Origin: OCS116 sp051531935
Lineage (GTDB): Bacteria; Pseudomonadota; Alphaproteobacteria; Rhizobiales; OSC116
Assembly (NCBI GenBank): GCA_051531935.1
Contig: JAOPTR010000016.1
Location: 186,001 to 250,000 of the forward strand
Length of the DNA: 64,000 bases
Direction of reading: 5' to 3'
Every line of letters begins with the position of its first letter. Positions within the stretch are counted from its first letter, which is position 1. Positions 17,690-25,986 of the stretch are shown here, piece after piece. The translations under genes and the position numbers were made by a program. The notes under the pieces are model-generated. The model ran no database searches. It was not told the origin of the DNA and worked only from the letters and a program-made list of their open reading frames with translations.

Positions 17690-18826
17690 TTAAATAAATT
17701 CCCAATTTGCAACTTCAAACAGCCCAGCAGCACCTTGCCCGCCACCGATACACATACTAACCACGACATATTTTACATCGCGGCGTTTTCCTTCAATCAG
17801 GGCGTGTCCAACCATGCGAGACCCACTCATTCCGTAAGGGTGACCGATAGAAATCGCGCCTCCATTAACATTAAGCTTATCGTTATCAATGCCTAGATAA
17901 TCGCGGCAATAAATAAGTTGAGATGCGAAGGCTTCGTTAATTTCCCATAGGCCAATATCACCAACAGTTAAACCAAATCTCTTTAATAATTTGGTGATAG
18001 CTTGAATGGGGCCAATGCCCATTTCTTCGGGCGCACACCCCGCTACAGCCATACCTTTATAGATGCCAAGCGGCGCTAGATTACGGTGTTTAGCTTCTCG
18101 GGCTTCCATCAATATGCAAGCTGAGGCACCGTCAGATAATTGGCTGGCATTGCCTGCGGTGATGCATTTCTCATCACCCATAACAGGGCTTAATTTTACC
18201 AATCCGCTTAACTGAGTTGTCGGGCGATTGCATTCATCTTGGCGCACATCATTCAAGCCGACAATTTCCAGATCAAACCGACCATTTTGTTGTGCTAAAG
18301 CAGTGCGTTGTTGGCTTTGTAAGGCGTATTCATCTTGTTGTTGGCGCGATATATTATAGCGATCGGCCACATTTTCAGCGGTCTCAATCATTGACATGTA
18401 AAATTCTGGTTTTACTGATTTGTCCTTATATTTATATCCATTCCAATGTTCATTTTGCACCAAAGAGCAGCTGTCAACTCCACCTGCTAGAGCAATTGAC
18501 AATCCATCAGAAGTAATTTGATTGGCTGCAATGGCAATGGCATTAAGACCAGATGCACATTGTCTATCAATGGTGGCTGCTGCAACGCTATCTGGCAAAC
18601 CCGCTGCCATAACGGCATGGCGAGCTAGGTTTACCCCTGCACTACCTTGGGTTAATGCCGATCCGATGGTTACATCGCCAATTTCATCGCCTGTAAGACC
18701 AGCGCGTTTTATAGCTCCCTGCATGGCATGAGCCATTAAACTTGGCACAGTTATTTGAGAAAAACTACCTCTATAGGCCTTAGCAATAGGCGTGCGGGCA
18801 GTCGAAACAATCACAGCTTGACGCAT
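17690..18826 (-). CDS. Acetyl-CoA acyltransferase (thiolase), probable 3-oxo-6-acetamidohexanoyl-CoA thiolase
   Basis: This 378-residue thiolase splits a 3-oxoacyl-CoA with CoA to release acetyl-CoA. Catalytic residues are in place: nucleophilic Cys about 90 (DRQCASGLNA), His about 328 (GGAISIGHPYGMSG) and proton-transfer Cys about 358 (SMCIGGGQG). It is of the degradative type. In the operon it follows a deacylase gene by 39 bases and precedes gabT by 9. With a CoA-transferase and an aminotransferase upstream, the expected substrate is a 3-oxoacyl-CoA whose leftover acyl chain becomes 4-aminobutyrate, that is 3-oxo-6-acetamidohexanoyl-CoA. The enzyme class is certain and the substrate is inferred. 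Confidence 0.9.
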   Translation of the reverse strand: MRQAVIVSTARTPIAKAYRGSFSQITVPSLMAHAMQGAIKRAGLTGDEIGDVTIGSALTQGSAGVNLARHAVMAAGLPDSVAAATIDRQCASGLNAIAIAANQITSDGLSIALAGGVDSCSLVQNEHWNGYKYKDKSVKPEFYMSMIETAENVADRYNISRQQQDEYALQSQQRTALAQQNGRFDLEIVGLNDVRQDECNRPTTQLSGLVKLSPVMGDEKCITAGNASQLSDGASACILMEAREAKHRNLAPLGIYKGMAVAGCAPEEMGIGPIQAITKLLKRFGLTVGDIGLWEINEAFASQLIYCRDYLGIDNDKLNVNGGAISIGHPYGMSGSRMVGHALIEGKRRDVKYVVVSMCIGGGQGAAGLFEVANWEFI

Positions 18827-18865
18827 AAGATTATCCTTTTGAAAGATTAAATTTTTAGATTTAAA

Positions 18866-20164
18866 TTAGATTTCTGTCGCTTCGAGCTTGCACCATTGGG
18901 CAATGAACAAAGCGGTGATCTGGGTAACACGGCGCACAGATTCTATATTCACACACTCATTAAAACCATGAATCGCTTTGGCTTCGGGGCCAAAAACAAG
19001 TGCCGGCGTATCGGCATAAAGGCCAAAGAAACGAGCATCTGTAGTGGCAGTAATGGCAATTTTATCGAGCGGTTGGCCATTAACGAATTGATGAGCAGTT
19101 TCAAGGGTTTCTATGGCTTTGATCGCATTGTGTGAATTGTCATCCGCTAACGCATAACCTTCGGCTAAAAACCCATGATATATAATTTCTGGTTGATTAT
19201 TTTTAAGATAGTCATTTTGTGCGGCTGCATTTTTAAGCGTATTTTCAATATCTTGTTTGGCTTTGCTAATATCTTGATTCGGATAGATGGCAATGCGCAC
19301 ATCAAATATACACCATGCAGGTACGCTGCTACCCCAGTCGCCGCCATTAATTTTACCAATGTTCAAATTAAGTGGGTTATGGCACCCGTGATAGTGAGCA
19401 TTTTTATGTTCAGGCAGGTTCCACCGTGCCTCCATTTCGCGCAAGGCTGCAATAAGCGGAATGGCCGCTTCGATGGCGTTTGATCCATTTTGTGCTTCAT
19501 GCACATGGACAGGGATGCCTTTTAGATGCACTTGAAACCAAATAACTCCAATTTGAGATGTAACAAGTTTTTCGGCAAATGGTTCGGGTATCAATACAGC
19601 ATCGGCTTTATAGCCACGTTGCAGACATGCCAACGCGCCATTACCCGTGCACTCTTCCTCAACCACTGATTGAAAATATACATTTGCGGCAGGCGCAAAG
19701 CCAAGAGTTTTAAGCGCGTCTAAGGCAAATAAATTGGCTGCAAGGCCTGCTTTCATATCTCCAACACCACGGCCAAACATATGGCCATCTTTAACATATG
19801 GCTCAAAAGGTGGCTTATCCCACATTTCCAATGGGCCTGCAGGCACAACGTCTATATGGCCATTTAAAATAAGAGACTTGCCCTCATTTGTGCGGCTTTT
19901 ATGGGTAGCAACCACATTTATGGCGTCATCATAATTTCCAATAACAGGTGAAAATCCCGCCATATTGGATATATCATTCACGTCGATATTCCAACAATCC
20001 ACCTCATAACCGCGGCCGTCTAATTCTGCCGCCATAAAATCTTGTGCAGATTGTTCATTACCGCGTGTCGATGGGTGACTGGTCAGCGTCGATAAAAACG
20101 CGAGTTGGCGATCGAACACTGAATTAACAGCTTGAAGAATGTCATTTTCTACAGGCATATCCAT
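18866..20164 (-). CDS. M20 family ArgE/DapE-like deacylase, probable 4-acetamidobutyrate deacetylase
   Basis: This 432-residue zinc amidohydrolase of the M20 family has His about 103 and Asp about 105 in NGHIDVVPAG, bridging Asp about 136 in GRGVGDMKAG, and catalytic/metal Glu about 169-170 in SVVEEECTGNG. Relatives include acetylornithine and succinyl-diaminopimelate deacylases. No arginine or lysine biosynthesis gene is nearby, and the operon ends in gabT-gabD, so removal of an acyl group from an N-acyl 4-aminobutyrate (or its CoA ester) is the best fit. It lies 13 bases after the CoA-transferase B gene. The start ATG has GGA eight bases upstream. Confidence 0.87.
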   Translation of the reverse strand: MDMPVENDILQAVNSVFDRQLAFLSTLTSHPSTRGNEQSAQDFMAAELDGRGYEVDCWNIDVNDISNMAGFSPVIGNYDDAINVVATHKSRTNEGKSLILNGHIDVVPAGPLEMWDKPPFEPYVKDGHMFGRGVGDMKAGLAANLFALDALKTLGFAPAANVYFQSVVEEECTGNGALACLQRGYKADAVLIPEPFAEKLVTSQIGVIWFQVHLKGIPVHVHEAQNGSNAIEAAIPLIAALREMEARWNLPEHKNAHYHGCHNPLNLNIGKINGGDWGSSVPAWCIFDVRIAIYPNQDISKAKQDIENTLKNAAAQNDYLKNNQPEIIYHGFLAEGYALADDNSHNAIKAIETLETAHQFVNGQPLDKIAITATTDARFFGLYADTPALVFGPEAKAIHGFNECVNIESVRRVTQITALFIAQWCKLEATEI

Positions 20165-20177
20165 GATTTATTTCCAT

Positions 20178-20834
20178 CTAAAAAGTTGCAATGTCGCCTT
20201 GCGGAATGATTAGTTCCGCATCCGTTGCATTGATAACATCTTGAACACTGGTTTCTTTTGCGATCTCGACAAGTTTCAAACCATTTTTGGTAACATCTAA
20301 TAACGCTAAATTGGTATAAATACGGCTGACGCAATTTTTGGCTGTAAGCGGTAAAGTGCAATTTTCGACAATTTTCGGCCTGCCATTTTTATCGGTATGC
20401 ATTGTCGTAACCACCGCCCGTTTGGCTTTTTGCGCCAGTTCTATCGCACCACCTGCCCCGGGGGTAAACGAACCAGGTATCATCCAATTTGCCAAATCGC
20501 CATTTGCAGACACTTGAAAAGCCCCAAGTACTGTTAAATCTAACCGACCAGAACGTACAATGGCAAAAGAGGTTGCGCTATCAAAATATGATGCGCCTAG
20601 AATGGGCGAAATATAAGCACCGCCCGCATCAATTAAATTGCGATCCGCTTCATCAAACTCGACCTGCGGCCCAATGCCTGCAATGCCATTTTCACTATGT
20701 AAGCAAACGGGGAAATCTTGAGGCAAATGGCTTAACAATTGCGTGGGCAAACCAATACCCAAATTAACCACCATATTTGGCAATATATCTTGTGCCGCAC
20801 GGCGTAACATACGGTTTTTAGCGTTTAATGACAT
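20178..20834 (-). CDS. 3-Oxoacid CoA-transferase family, subunit B
   Basis: This 218-residue protein is the small, catalytic subunit of a two-subunit family I CoA-transferase (AtoA/ScoB/PcaJ-like). The Glu that carries the CoA thioester is about residue 48 in HSENGIAGIG, after the conserved VNLGIGLPTQL. It overlaps subunit A by 17 bases, so the two are made together. It should load CoA onto a 3-oxo acid before thiolysis. In this operon the CoA donor might be the acyl-CoA product of the thiolase, which would recycle CoA without ATP; that is an inference. Confidence 0.9.
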   Translation of the reverse strand: MSLNAKNRMLRRAAQDILPNMVVNLGIGLPTQLLSHLPQDFPVCLHSENGIAGIGPQVEFDEADRNLIDAGGAYISPILGASYFDSATSFAIVRSGRLDLTVLGAFQVSANGDLANWMIPGSFTPGAGGAIELAQKAKRAVVTTMHTDKNGRPKIVENCTLPLTAKNCVSRIYTNLALLDVTKNGLKLVEIAKETSVQDVINATDAELIIPQGDIATF

Positions 20835-21510
20835 TATACGCCTCCGTTAATTTGGGCAACAATACCAACATATCGACAAATGGTGCAGGGGTATGAATGC
20901 AATCTGGCTCTAAACCACCCAATGAAACAATGTCATTGGTTTCGGCAATTGTAACTTTGGCAGCCATTGCCATAAGCGGGTTAAAATTTTGAGCCGTTGC
21001 GCTGTAAATTAAATTGCCAAATGAATCGGCTTTTGCGGCATGCACAAGCGCAAAATCGGCTGTTAATGCCGTCTCTAATATGCCTTGCACACCGTCAACC
21101 ATGAACATTTGTTTACCATCCGCAAGGCTTGTATTAATACCGACATCGGTAATAAAACCCATAAGCCCTGCCCCGGCAATGCGTATGCGCTCGGCCAATA
21201 TGCCTTGTGGCGCAAATTCCACTTCCAATTTGCCATCATTCATAAGCTTAATGGCGTGGCTATTTAACCCAATATGGCTCGTAATAAGCTTATCGACCTG
21301 CCCATTTTGCAACAAAAGATCAATGCCCATTTCATTTTGATTGGCATCATTTTTTATGATGGTGAGATGTTTTGACCCTTGCTCTACCAATTGCTCAATT
21401 AAGCAAAAAGGAGTGCCTGGCGACCCAAAACCTCCAATCATGACGCTTGCGCCATCGGATATCTGCTCTATAGATGCAGCTATATCGGTTATTTTATTGG
21501 CTAATGTCAT
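20818..21510 (-). CDS. 3-Oxoacid CoA-transferase family, subunit A
   Basis: This 230-residue protein is the large subunit of the family I CoA-transferase and carries the CoA-binding oxyanion-hole motif GFGSPGTP at about 27-34. Its start codon shares a base with the stop of the aminotransferase upstream (TAATG), so translation is coupled on both sides. Together with subunit B it activates a 3-oxo acid as its CoA ester. Family members include acetoacetate, 3-oxoadipate and 3-oxoacid CoA-transferases; operon context favours a 3-oxo-6-(acyl)aminohexanoate here. Confidence 0.9.
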   Translation of the reverse strand: MTLANKITDIAASIEQISDGASVMIGGFGSPGTPFCLIEQLVEQGSKHLTIIKNDANQNEMGIDLLLQNGQVDKLITSHIGLNSHAIKLMNDGKLEVEFAPQGILAERIRIAGAGLMGFITDVGINTSLADGKQMFMVDGVQGILETALTADFALVHAAKADSFGNLIYSATAQNFNPLMAMAAKVTIAETNDIVSLGGLEPDCIHTPAPFVDMLVLLPKLTEAYNVIKR

Positions 21511-22859
21511 TATAAATTCACCGTTAAATTCATTTCATCCGCCATAATGTCGAGGCTTTGGGTTAAAACGGTAATGATTTCATCAATTTGAACAGCATTT
21601 ATAATGAGTGGCGGACAGATGAGAAAGTGATCACCCTCTAGACCACCACGCGTGCGGCGCGAATAAATAATCAAGCCACGCTCATAAGCCAAATCGACCA
21701 AGCGGCTATGTGCATTCAACTCTTTGGGCAATACTTGCATACTTTCTCTGTCTGTCACCAACTCAAAAGCAAGTAACAACCCCAAGCCACGCACATCACC
21801 AATAAAGGGGTATCTGTCCATTAATTTGGTGAGTTTTGCCTTGAGGATTTCGCCCATTTTCGCGGCATTCTCAATAAGGTTTTGATCTTTTAATTCCGAA
21901 AGAACGGCAACGCCTGCCGCACAAGCTAAAGGGTTGCCTGCATAGGTAAAACCGTGCAAAAAACCGCCATCATTAAGCACAGCATCAACAATTTCGGTTT
22001 TTGCCACCATAGCACCAAGCGGTGCATAGCCTGCTGCAAAGCCCTTAGATAATGCTACAATATCTGGCACAACATCCCAATGTTCAGAGGCTACAAATTT
22101 ACCTGTTCGGCCTGCGCCTGTCATCACTTCATCATAAATCAATAATATGCCATATTCATCGCATATTTCGCGAATGCGCGTGTAATAGCTATCAGGTGCC
22201 ACCAATGCACCTGTTGATGCACCACCCACTGGCTCCATTATAAACGCCAAAACAGTTTCTTTGCCTTGAGCTATAATTTCATCGCGTAATAATTCGGCAT
22301 ATTTAATGCCTCTGGCTTCGTCATCCAAATTATCAGTATCTAAATAGCAAGTTGGCGCAGCAATTTTGGGCATATCATGCATCATGGGTAAAAACGGTTT
22401 TGCTAACGGGTCATACCCTGTCAATGCCAAAGCGCCAAGTGAGCAGCCATGGTATGATGGAAAACGAGAGATCACTTTATAACCGCTATCTTCACCTTTG
22501 GTGAGCGCATATTGGCGCGCCAGTTTTATACAACTCTCAACCGCTTCCGAACCACCTGAAACAAAAAACACTCTATCTAAGCCATCGGGCATTAGCTCGG
22601 CAGTCATACTGGCTAGCCGTTCAGCGGGTTCATTTTGAAAATGCAATCTATAACCAAATGTGGCTTTGTCCATTTGCTTTTTCATGGCCGCAAGCACGTT
22701 GGGGTTGGAATGCCCGATATTTGATACCATGGCGCCAGAACTGCCATCTAAGTATTTTTTACCATCAATATCATAAAGATATATTCCCTTGGCGTAATCT
22801 AACATTGGCCGTGAATTACTAGCCTGATAAAATAAATTTGACTGCTTATTTTGGCTCAT
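21510..22859 (-). CDS. Class III aminotransferase, probable beta-amino-acid (acetyl-beta-lysine) transaminase
   Basis: This 449-residue PLP enzyme belongs to the omega/beta-amino-acid aminotransferases. The PLP Lys is about 272 (ALSKGFAAGYAP), the ring Asp about 243 (LLIYDEVMTGAGRTG), and SGGSEAVESCIKLAR lies near 101-115. It differs clearly from the GabT in the same operon, notably in SRRTRGGLEGDHF near the C-terminus. It begins the enzyme part of the operon, 4 bases after the ABC ATPase, so it probably acts first on the imported compound. A 3-amino acid would give the 3-oxo acid needed by the CoA-transferase and thiolase that follow. Confidence 0.88.
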   Translation of the reverse strand: MSQNKQSNLFYQASNSRPMLDYAKGIYLYDIDGKKYLDGSSGAMVSNIGHSNPNVLAAMKKQMDKATFGYRLHFQNEPAERLASMTAELMPDGLDRVFFVSGGSEAVESCIKLARQYALTKGEDSGYKVISRFPSYHGCSLGALALTGYDPLAKPFLPMMHDMPKIAAPTCYLDTDNLDDEARGIKYAELLRDEIIAQGKETVLAFIMEPVGGASTGALVAPDSYYTRIREICDEYGILLIYDEVMTGAGRTGKFVASEHWDVVPDIVALSKGFAAGYAPLGAMVAKTEIVDAVLNDGGFLHGFTYAGNPLACAAGVAVLSELKDQNLIENAAKMGEILKAKLTKLMDRYPFIGDVRGLGLLLAFELVTDRESMQVLPKELNAHSRLVDLAYERGLIIYSRRTRGGLEGDHFLICPPLIINAVQIDEIITVLTQSLDIMADEMNLTVNL

Positions 22860-22863
22860 TTCG

Positions 22864-23634
22864 TCAGCCCCTTCCGCTTAGGTGATTGGCTAAAAAGCTT
22901 TGTGTGCGCTCGTTCTTGGGCGCTTTAAATATAACATCTGGCGCGCCTTCTTCAACAACAACACCTTGATCCATAAACAATACCTTATCACATACACTTT
23001 GGGCAAATGCCATTTCATGGGTCACAATAATCATCGTCATGTTTTCTTTGGCAAGCTGTTTCATCACCAAATTCACTTCTTCGACAAGTTCTGGGTCTAA
23101 GGCCGATGTGGCTTCATCAAATAGCATAACTTTTGGCTTCATGGCCAGAGCGCGCGCAATGGCAACGCGTTGTTTTTGCCCGCCCGAAAGCTGCGACGGA
23201 TAATAATCAATCCTGTCAACCAACCCAACGCGCTCTAACTGTTGTTCTGCCAATATATTGGCATCTGCGTCGGAAATGCCTTTTAGCATTTTTGGCGCAA
23301 GGGTGATATTTTCACGCACTGTAAGATGCGGAAAAAGGTTGAAATGCTGAAACACCATGCCAATTTCTTGACGCACTTTATTGATATGTTTTTCATATTG
23401 ACGCGGCGCAAGATTTTTATTGATCTGCATATCCTCCAACCACACCTCACCAGCCGTTAACGGGTCAAGATCGTTAATCGCGCGCAATAATGTACTTTTT
23501 CCCGAGCCACTGGGGCCGATAATGGCAACAATCTGGCCTTTATCTACTTGCAAACTAATATCCTTTAAAACTTCAAGGTCGCCATAATTTTTCTTGGCAT
23601 GGCAGATATTTATAAAAGGTTTAGCATTGGTCAT
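22864..23634 (-). CDS. Polar amino-acid ABC transporter ATPase (GlnQ/HisP-like)
   Basis: This 256-residue ATPase powers the importer encoded just upstream. Walker A GPSGSGKS is at about 40-47, signature LSGGQ at 149-153, and Walker B VMLFDE at about 169-174. I chose the ATG at 23634 because the GGAG inside ATGGAGAATAAAATG lies 6 bases ahead of it; the ATG at 23646 would add four residues but has no clear site. Operon position is between the two permease genes and the aminotransferase. The family transports polar or basic amino acids and their derivatives. Confidence 0.9.
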   Translation of the reverse strand: MTNAKPFINICHAKKNYGDLEVLKDISLQVDKGQIVAIIGPSGSGKSTLLRAINDLDPLTAGEVWLEDMQINKNLAPRQYEKHINKVRQEIGMVFQHFNLFPHLTVRENITLAPKMLKGISDADANILAEQQLERVGLVDRIDYYPSQLSGGQKQRVAIARALAMKPKVMLFDEATSALDPELVEEVNLVMKQLAKENMTMIIVTHEMAFAQSVCDKVLFMDQGVVVEEGAPDVIFKAPKNERTQSFLANHLSGRG

Positions 23635-23653
23635 TTTATTCTCCATACAAATA

Positions 23654-24310
23654 TTAGCGCGCTAGTTGTGCGTTATTTTCAATTTTTCTCAATAGATATT
23701 CTAGGCCTAGATTTATGATATAATAACAAACCGCAGCAGCTATATAGAATTCAAACGGCCTAAAAGTTTCGCTAATGGCGAGCTGTGAGGCATGCACCAA
23801 TTCGGTAACGCCGATAACAGAAACCAAAGCAGAATCTTTAAGCAAAGCAATAATATTATTGCCAATTGGTGGCAAAACATCGCGTACAGCTTGCGGCACA
23901 ATTATTTTACGAATGGTCTGAAATTTACTCAACCCTAATGTACGCGCGCCTTCGTTTTGCCCTTTATCTACCGCCACAATACCTGCTTGTATGATGTCTG
24001 AATTATAAACCGCAAAATGCAACCCAAGGCCAATAACGCCTGCAACAAAAGCGGGTAAATCTATCCCAATTTGAATAAGCCCAAAATAAATAAGAAATAA
24101 TTGCAACAATAATGGAGTGCCCATAAACAACCACGCAAATATTTTTGTTGGGTAGCGAATTGCCCAATGGCCGTATAAAGCAGTGACGGCAAATAAAACA
24201 CCGCCACCTAGGCTAATGGCTGCCGCCACTAGGGTGATGGCGACAGTCCATAACGCGCCAATGAGAATTGAATTTAAAAATTCTGGTACTACATTAAAAT
24301 CTAAACCCAT
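23654..24310 (-). CDS. Polar amino-acid ABC transporter permease (HisM/GlnP family)
   Basis: This 218-residue inner-membrane permease has about five TM helices and the family EAA loop near GQNEGARTLGLSKFQTIRKI (about 118-137). It pairs with the permease encoded 11 bases upstream to form a heterodimeric channel for the amino-acid importer of this operon. Length and motif are normal for the HisMQ family. Substrate specificity depends on the binding protein and cannot be read here. Confidence 0.88.
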   Translation of the reverse strand: MGLDFNVVPEFLNSILIGALWTVAITLVAAAISLGGGVLFAVTALYGHWAIRYPTKIFAWLFMGTPLLLQLFLIYFGLIQIGIDLPAFVAGVIGLGLHFAVYNSDIIQAGIVAVDKGQNEGARTLGLSKFQTIRKIIVPQAVRDVLPPIGNNIIALLKDSALVSVIGVTELVHASQLAISETFRPFEFYIAAAVCYYIINLGLEYLLRKIENNAQLAR

Positions 24311-24321
24311 TTTAGCCTCCT

Positions 24322-24969
24322 TTATTTGATTTGTGCTTTACGATCGAACCAATTTACCAGCAAACTCGTGGCGTAAATGAGTATTAAATAAATGACACCC
24401 GCCAAAAAAAACATTTCAAATGGTTTATAAGTCGATCCAATATAACGCTGCGCGGTGTATGTAAGTTCGACAACCGAAATGGCCGAAACCAAAGCTGTGG
24501 CTTTAATTTGAGCATTTATGTTAACGCCCAAGGGCTTAATCATAAGCCGCGCTGCTTGTGGCAATATTACTTTTCGCATCGTTTGGGCTTTACTCATACC
24601 CAATGTCCGCGAGGCTTCGGCTTGACCATAGTCAACAGCGATAATCGCACCCCGAATTGTTTCGGTCATATAAGCGCCAATGTTAATGCCCAGACCAATG
24701 ACACCAGCTTCAAAAGCATCTAAATTAATGCCCACTTGCGGGCCACCAAAATATAGAATGAATAATTGAATAAGCGCGGGTGTGCCACGGATAACACTTA
24801 CATAAGCAGTACCGATAAACTTTAAATACCGATTACTCGAAAGCTTGGCAGCAGCACCCAATGCACCACATATTAAGCCCAATATCACCGTTAAAACCGC
24901 CAATTGAATGGTTATTAAAGTGGCTTCCAAAAAATAAGGATAGACACGTAACATTAAGTCGATATCCAT
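24322..24969 (-). CDS. Polar amino-acid ABC transporter permease (HisQ/GlnP family)
   Basis: This 215-residue permease is the partner of the one encoded next. Its EAA loop is YGQAEASRTLGMSKAQTMRK, about 115-134, and about five TM helices are visible. It follows the binding-protein gene after 84 bases that contain a stem-loop. The two permeases share the motif but differ widely elsewhere, as expected for a heterodimer and not a recent duplication. Confidence 0.88.
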   Translation of the reverse strand: MDIDLMLRVYPYFLEATLITIQLAVLTVILGLICGALGAAAKLSSNRYLKFIGTAYVSVIRGTPALIQLFILYFGGPQVGINLDAFEAGVIGLGINIGAYMTETIRGAIIAVDYGQAEASRTLGMSKAQTMRKVILPQAARLMIKPLGVNINAQIKATALVSAISVVELTYTAQRYIGSTYKPFEMFFLAGVIYLILIYATSLLVNWFDRKAQIK

Positions 24970-25008
24970 TTTACATTCCTATCTTTATTTTCTTGAAATG
25001 GTTTAAAA

Positions 25009-25040
25009 CAAACGGCGACACGGGGAGATGCCGCCGTTTG
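25009..25040 (-). promoter_or_regulatory. Stem-loop between amino-acid binding-protein and permease genes
   Basis: CAAACGGCG (25009-25017) pairs perfectly with CGCCGTTTG (25032-25040) around a 14-base loop, starting 13 bases past the binding-protein stop. No T-tract follows on the operon strand, so it is more likely to stabilise or thin the transcript than to end it. Confidence 0.75.
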
Positions 25041-25053
25041 AAATTATACTGTC

Positions 25054-25848
25054 TTAGCGAATGTCTGCGCCAATCCATTCTTTAGCAATGGTTGTATAGC
25101 TTCCGTCGGCTTGCATTGCGTCCAAAGCTTCTTGCATGGCAGCTAAAAGTTTTGGGTTACCTTGGCGAATGGCAATACCAGCGCTGTCAGCAGTGCCAGA
25201 AAGGCTTGAAGTGTCTAAAGCAGAAATAGCCACACCATTTTTTTGAATGGCAAGTAAAACTGGAATGTCATCACTTACAATCGCGTCAATACGACCATTA
25301 TCTAGTTCCAACAATAATTCAGGAAGGCCTTTATAAGTTTTGATTTCCCAACCGTCTTGAGTGCGCGCCCATTTTTCATGAGTTTCGCCCAATGTTACAC
25401 CAATTTTATGGCCTTTTAAGCCGGCAATATCTGCAACATCAGCACCTTCTTTAATAAAGATAGCGCGGTTCATACGGTAGTATGGCCCCACAAAATCGAC
25501 CACTTCTTTACGTTTGTCAGTGATAGACATTGAGCCAACAATGGCATCATATTTATTAGCGAGCAGACCGCCAATAATGCCGTCCCATGCCGTGGTGATA
25601 ATTTCAACTTCAACGCCAAGGCGCTTGCCAATTTCGGCACCAATTGCAGGGTCAAAACCAACAACTTCATTTTTGTCGTTTACAAAGTTAAATGGTGGAT
25701 ATTGTCCCGTCATCGCAATGCGCATAACGCCTTTTTCTTTAATTGTGTCTAGTTCATCAGCCGCAACAATAGTTGCTGTACTAAACATCATTAATGCAGC
25801 TGTACTAGCCACAGCAGCACTTTTGATCATTGTCTTAAATATTGTCAT
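25054..25848 (-). CDS. Amino-acid ABC transporter periplasmic binding protein (family 3)
   Basis: This 264-residue secreted protein catches the solute for the operon's importer. A signal peptide (hydrophobic 9-28, cleavage after about Ala30) is followed by the family 3 start VMRIAMTGQYPPFNFVN and the GSMSITDKRKEVVDF segment whose Ser/Thr and Arg normally hold the alpha-carboxylate and amino group of an amino acid. GGGAGAG sits just upstream of the ATG. As the first gene of an 11-gene operon that ends in gabD, its ligand is probably the substrate of the downstream aminotransferase, with N6-acetyl-beta-lysine or beta-lysine as the leading guess. Confidence 0.88.
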   Translation of the reverse strand: MTIFKTMIKSAAVASTAALMMFSTATIVAADELDTIKEKGVMRIAMTGQYPPFNFVNDKNEVVGFDPAIGAEIGKRLGVEVEIITTAWDGIIGGLLANKYDAIVGSMSITDKRKEVVDFVGPYYRMNRAIFIKEGADVADIAGLKGHKIGVTLGETHEKWARTQDGWEIKTYKGLPELLLELDNGRIDAIVSDDIPVLLAIQKNGVAISALDTSSLSGTADSAGIAIRQGNPKLLAAMQEALDAMQADGSYTTIAKEWIGADIR

Positions 25849-25865
25849 TTTTCTCTCCCTTTAGA

Positions 25866-25886
25866 GTGAGCGATGCTTTTGCTCAC
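25866..25886. promoter_or_regulatory. Inverted repeat GTGAGC/GCTCAC in the leader of the gab-type operon
   Basis: GTGAGC (25866-25871) and GCTCAC (25881-25886) form a 6-bp dyad with a 9-base spacer, about 18 bases upstream of the binding-protein ATG and within the 138-base space shared with the divergent LysR gene. It could be an RNA hairpin or a protein site; evidence is limited to symmetry. Confidence 0.35.
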
Positions 25887-25986
25887 AGATTGTTACTGTT
25901 TGCATTCAATGCTCGTAATTTGAAATTGGATGGTTTATCATCATTAAGCAAATAAATAATCTGAATACTAATCATAGGAAATTTCT

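Noticed and set aside
14951..25848. Ectoine or simple 4-aminobutyrate/putrescine catabolic operon
   Set aside because: Ectoine operons need an ectoine hydrolase (M24 type) and usually EnuR, neither present, and neither route explains the CoA-transferase and thiolase.
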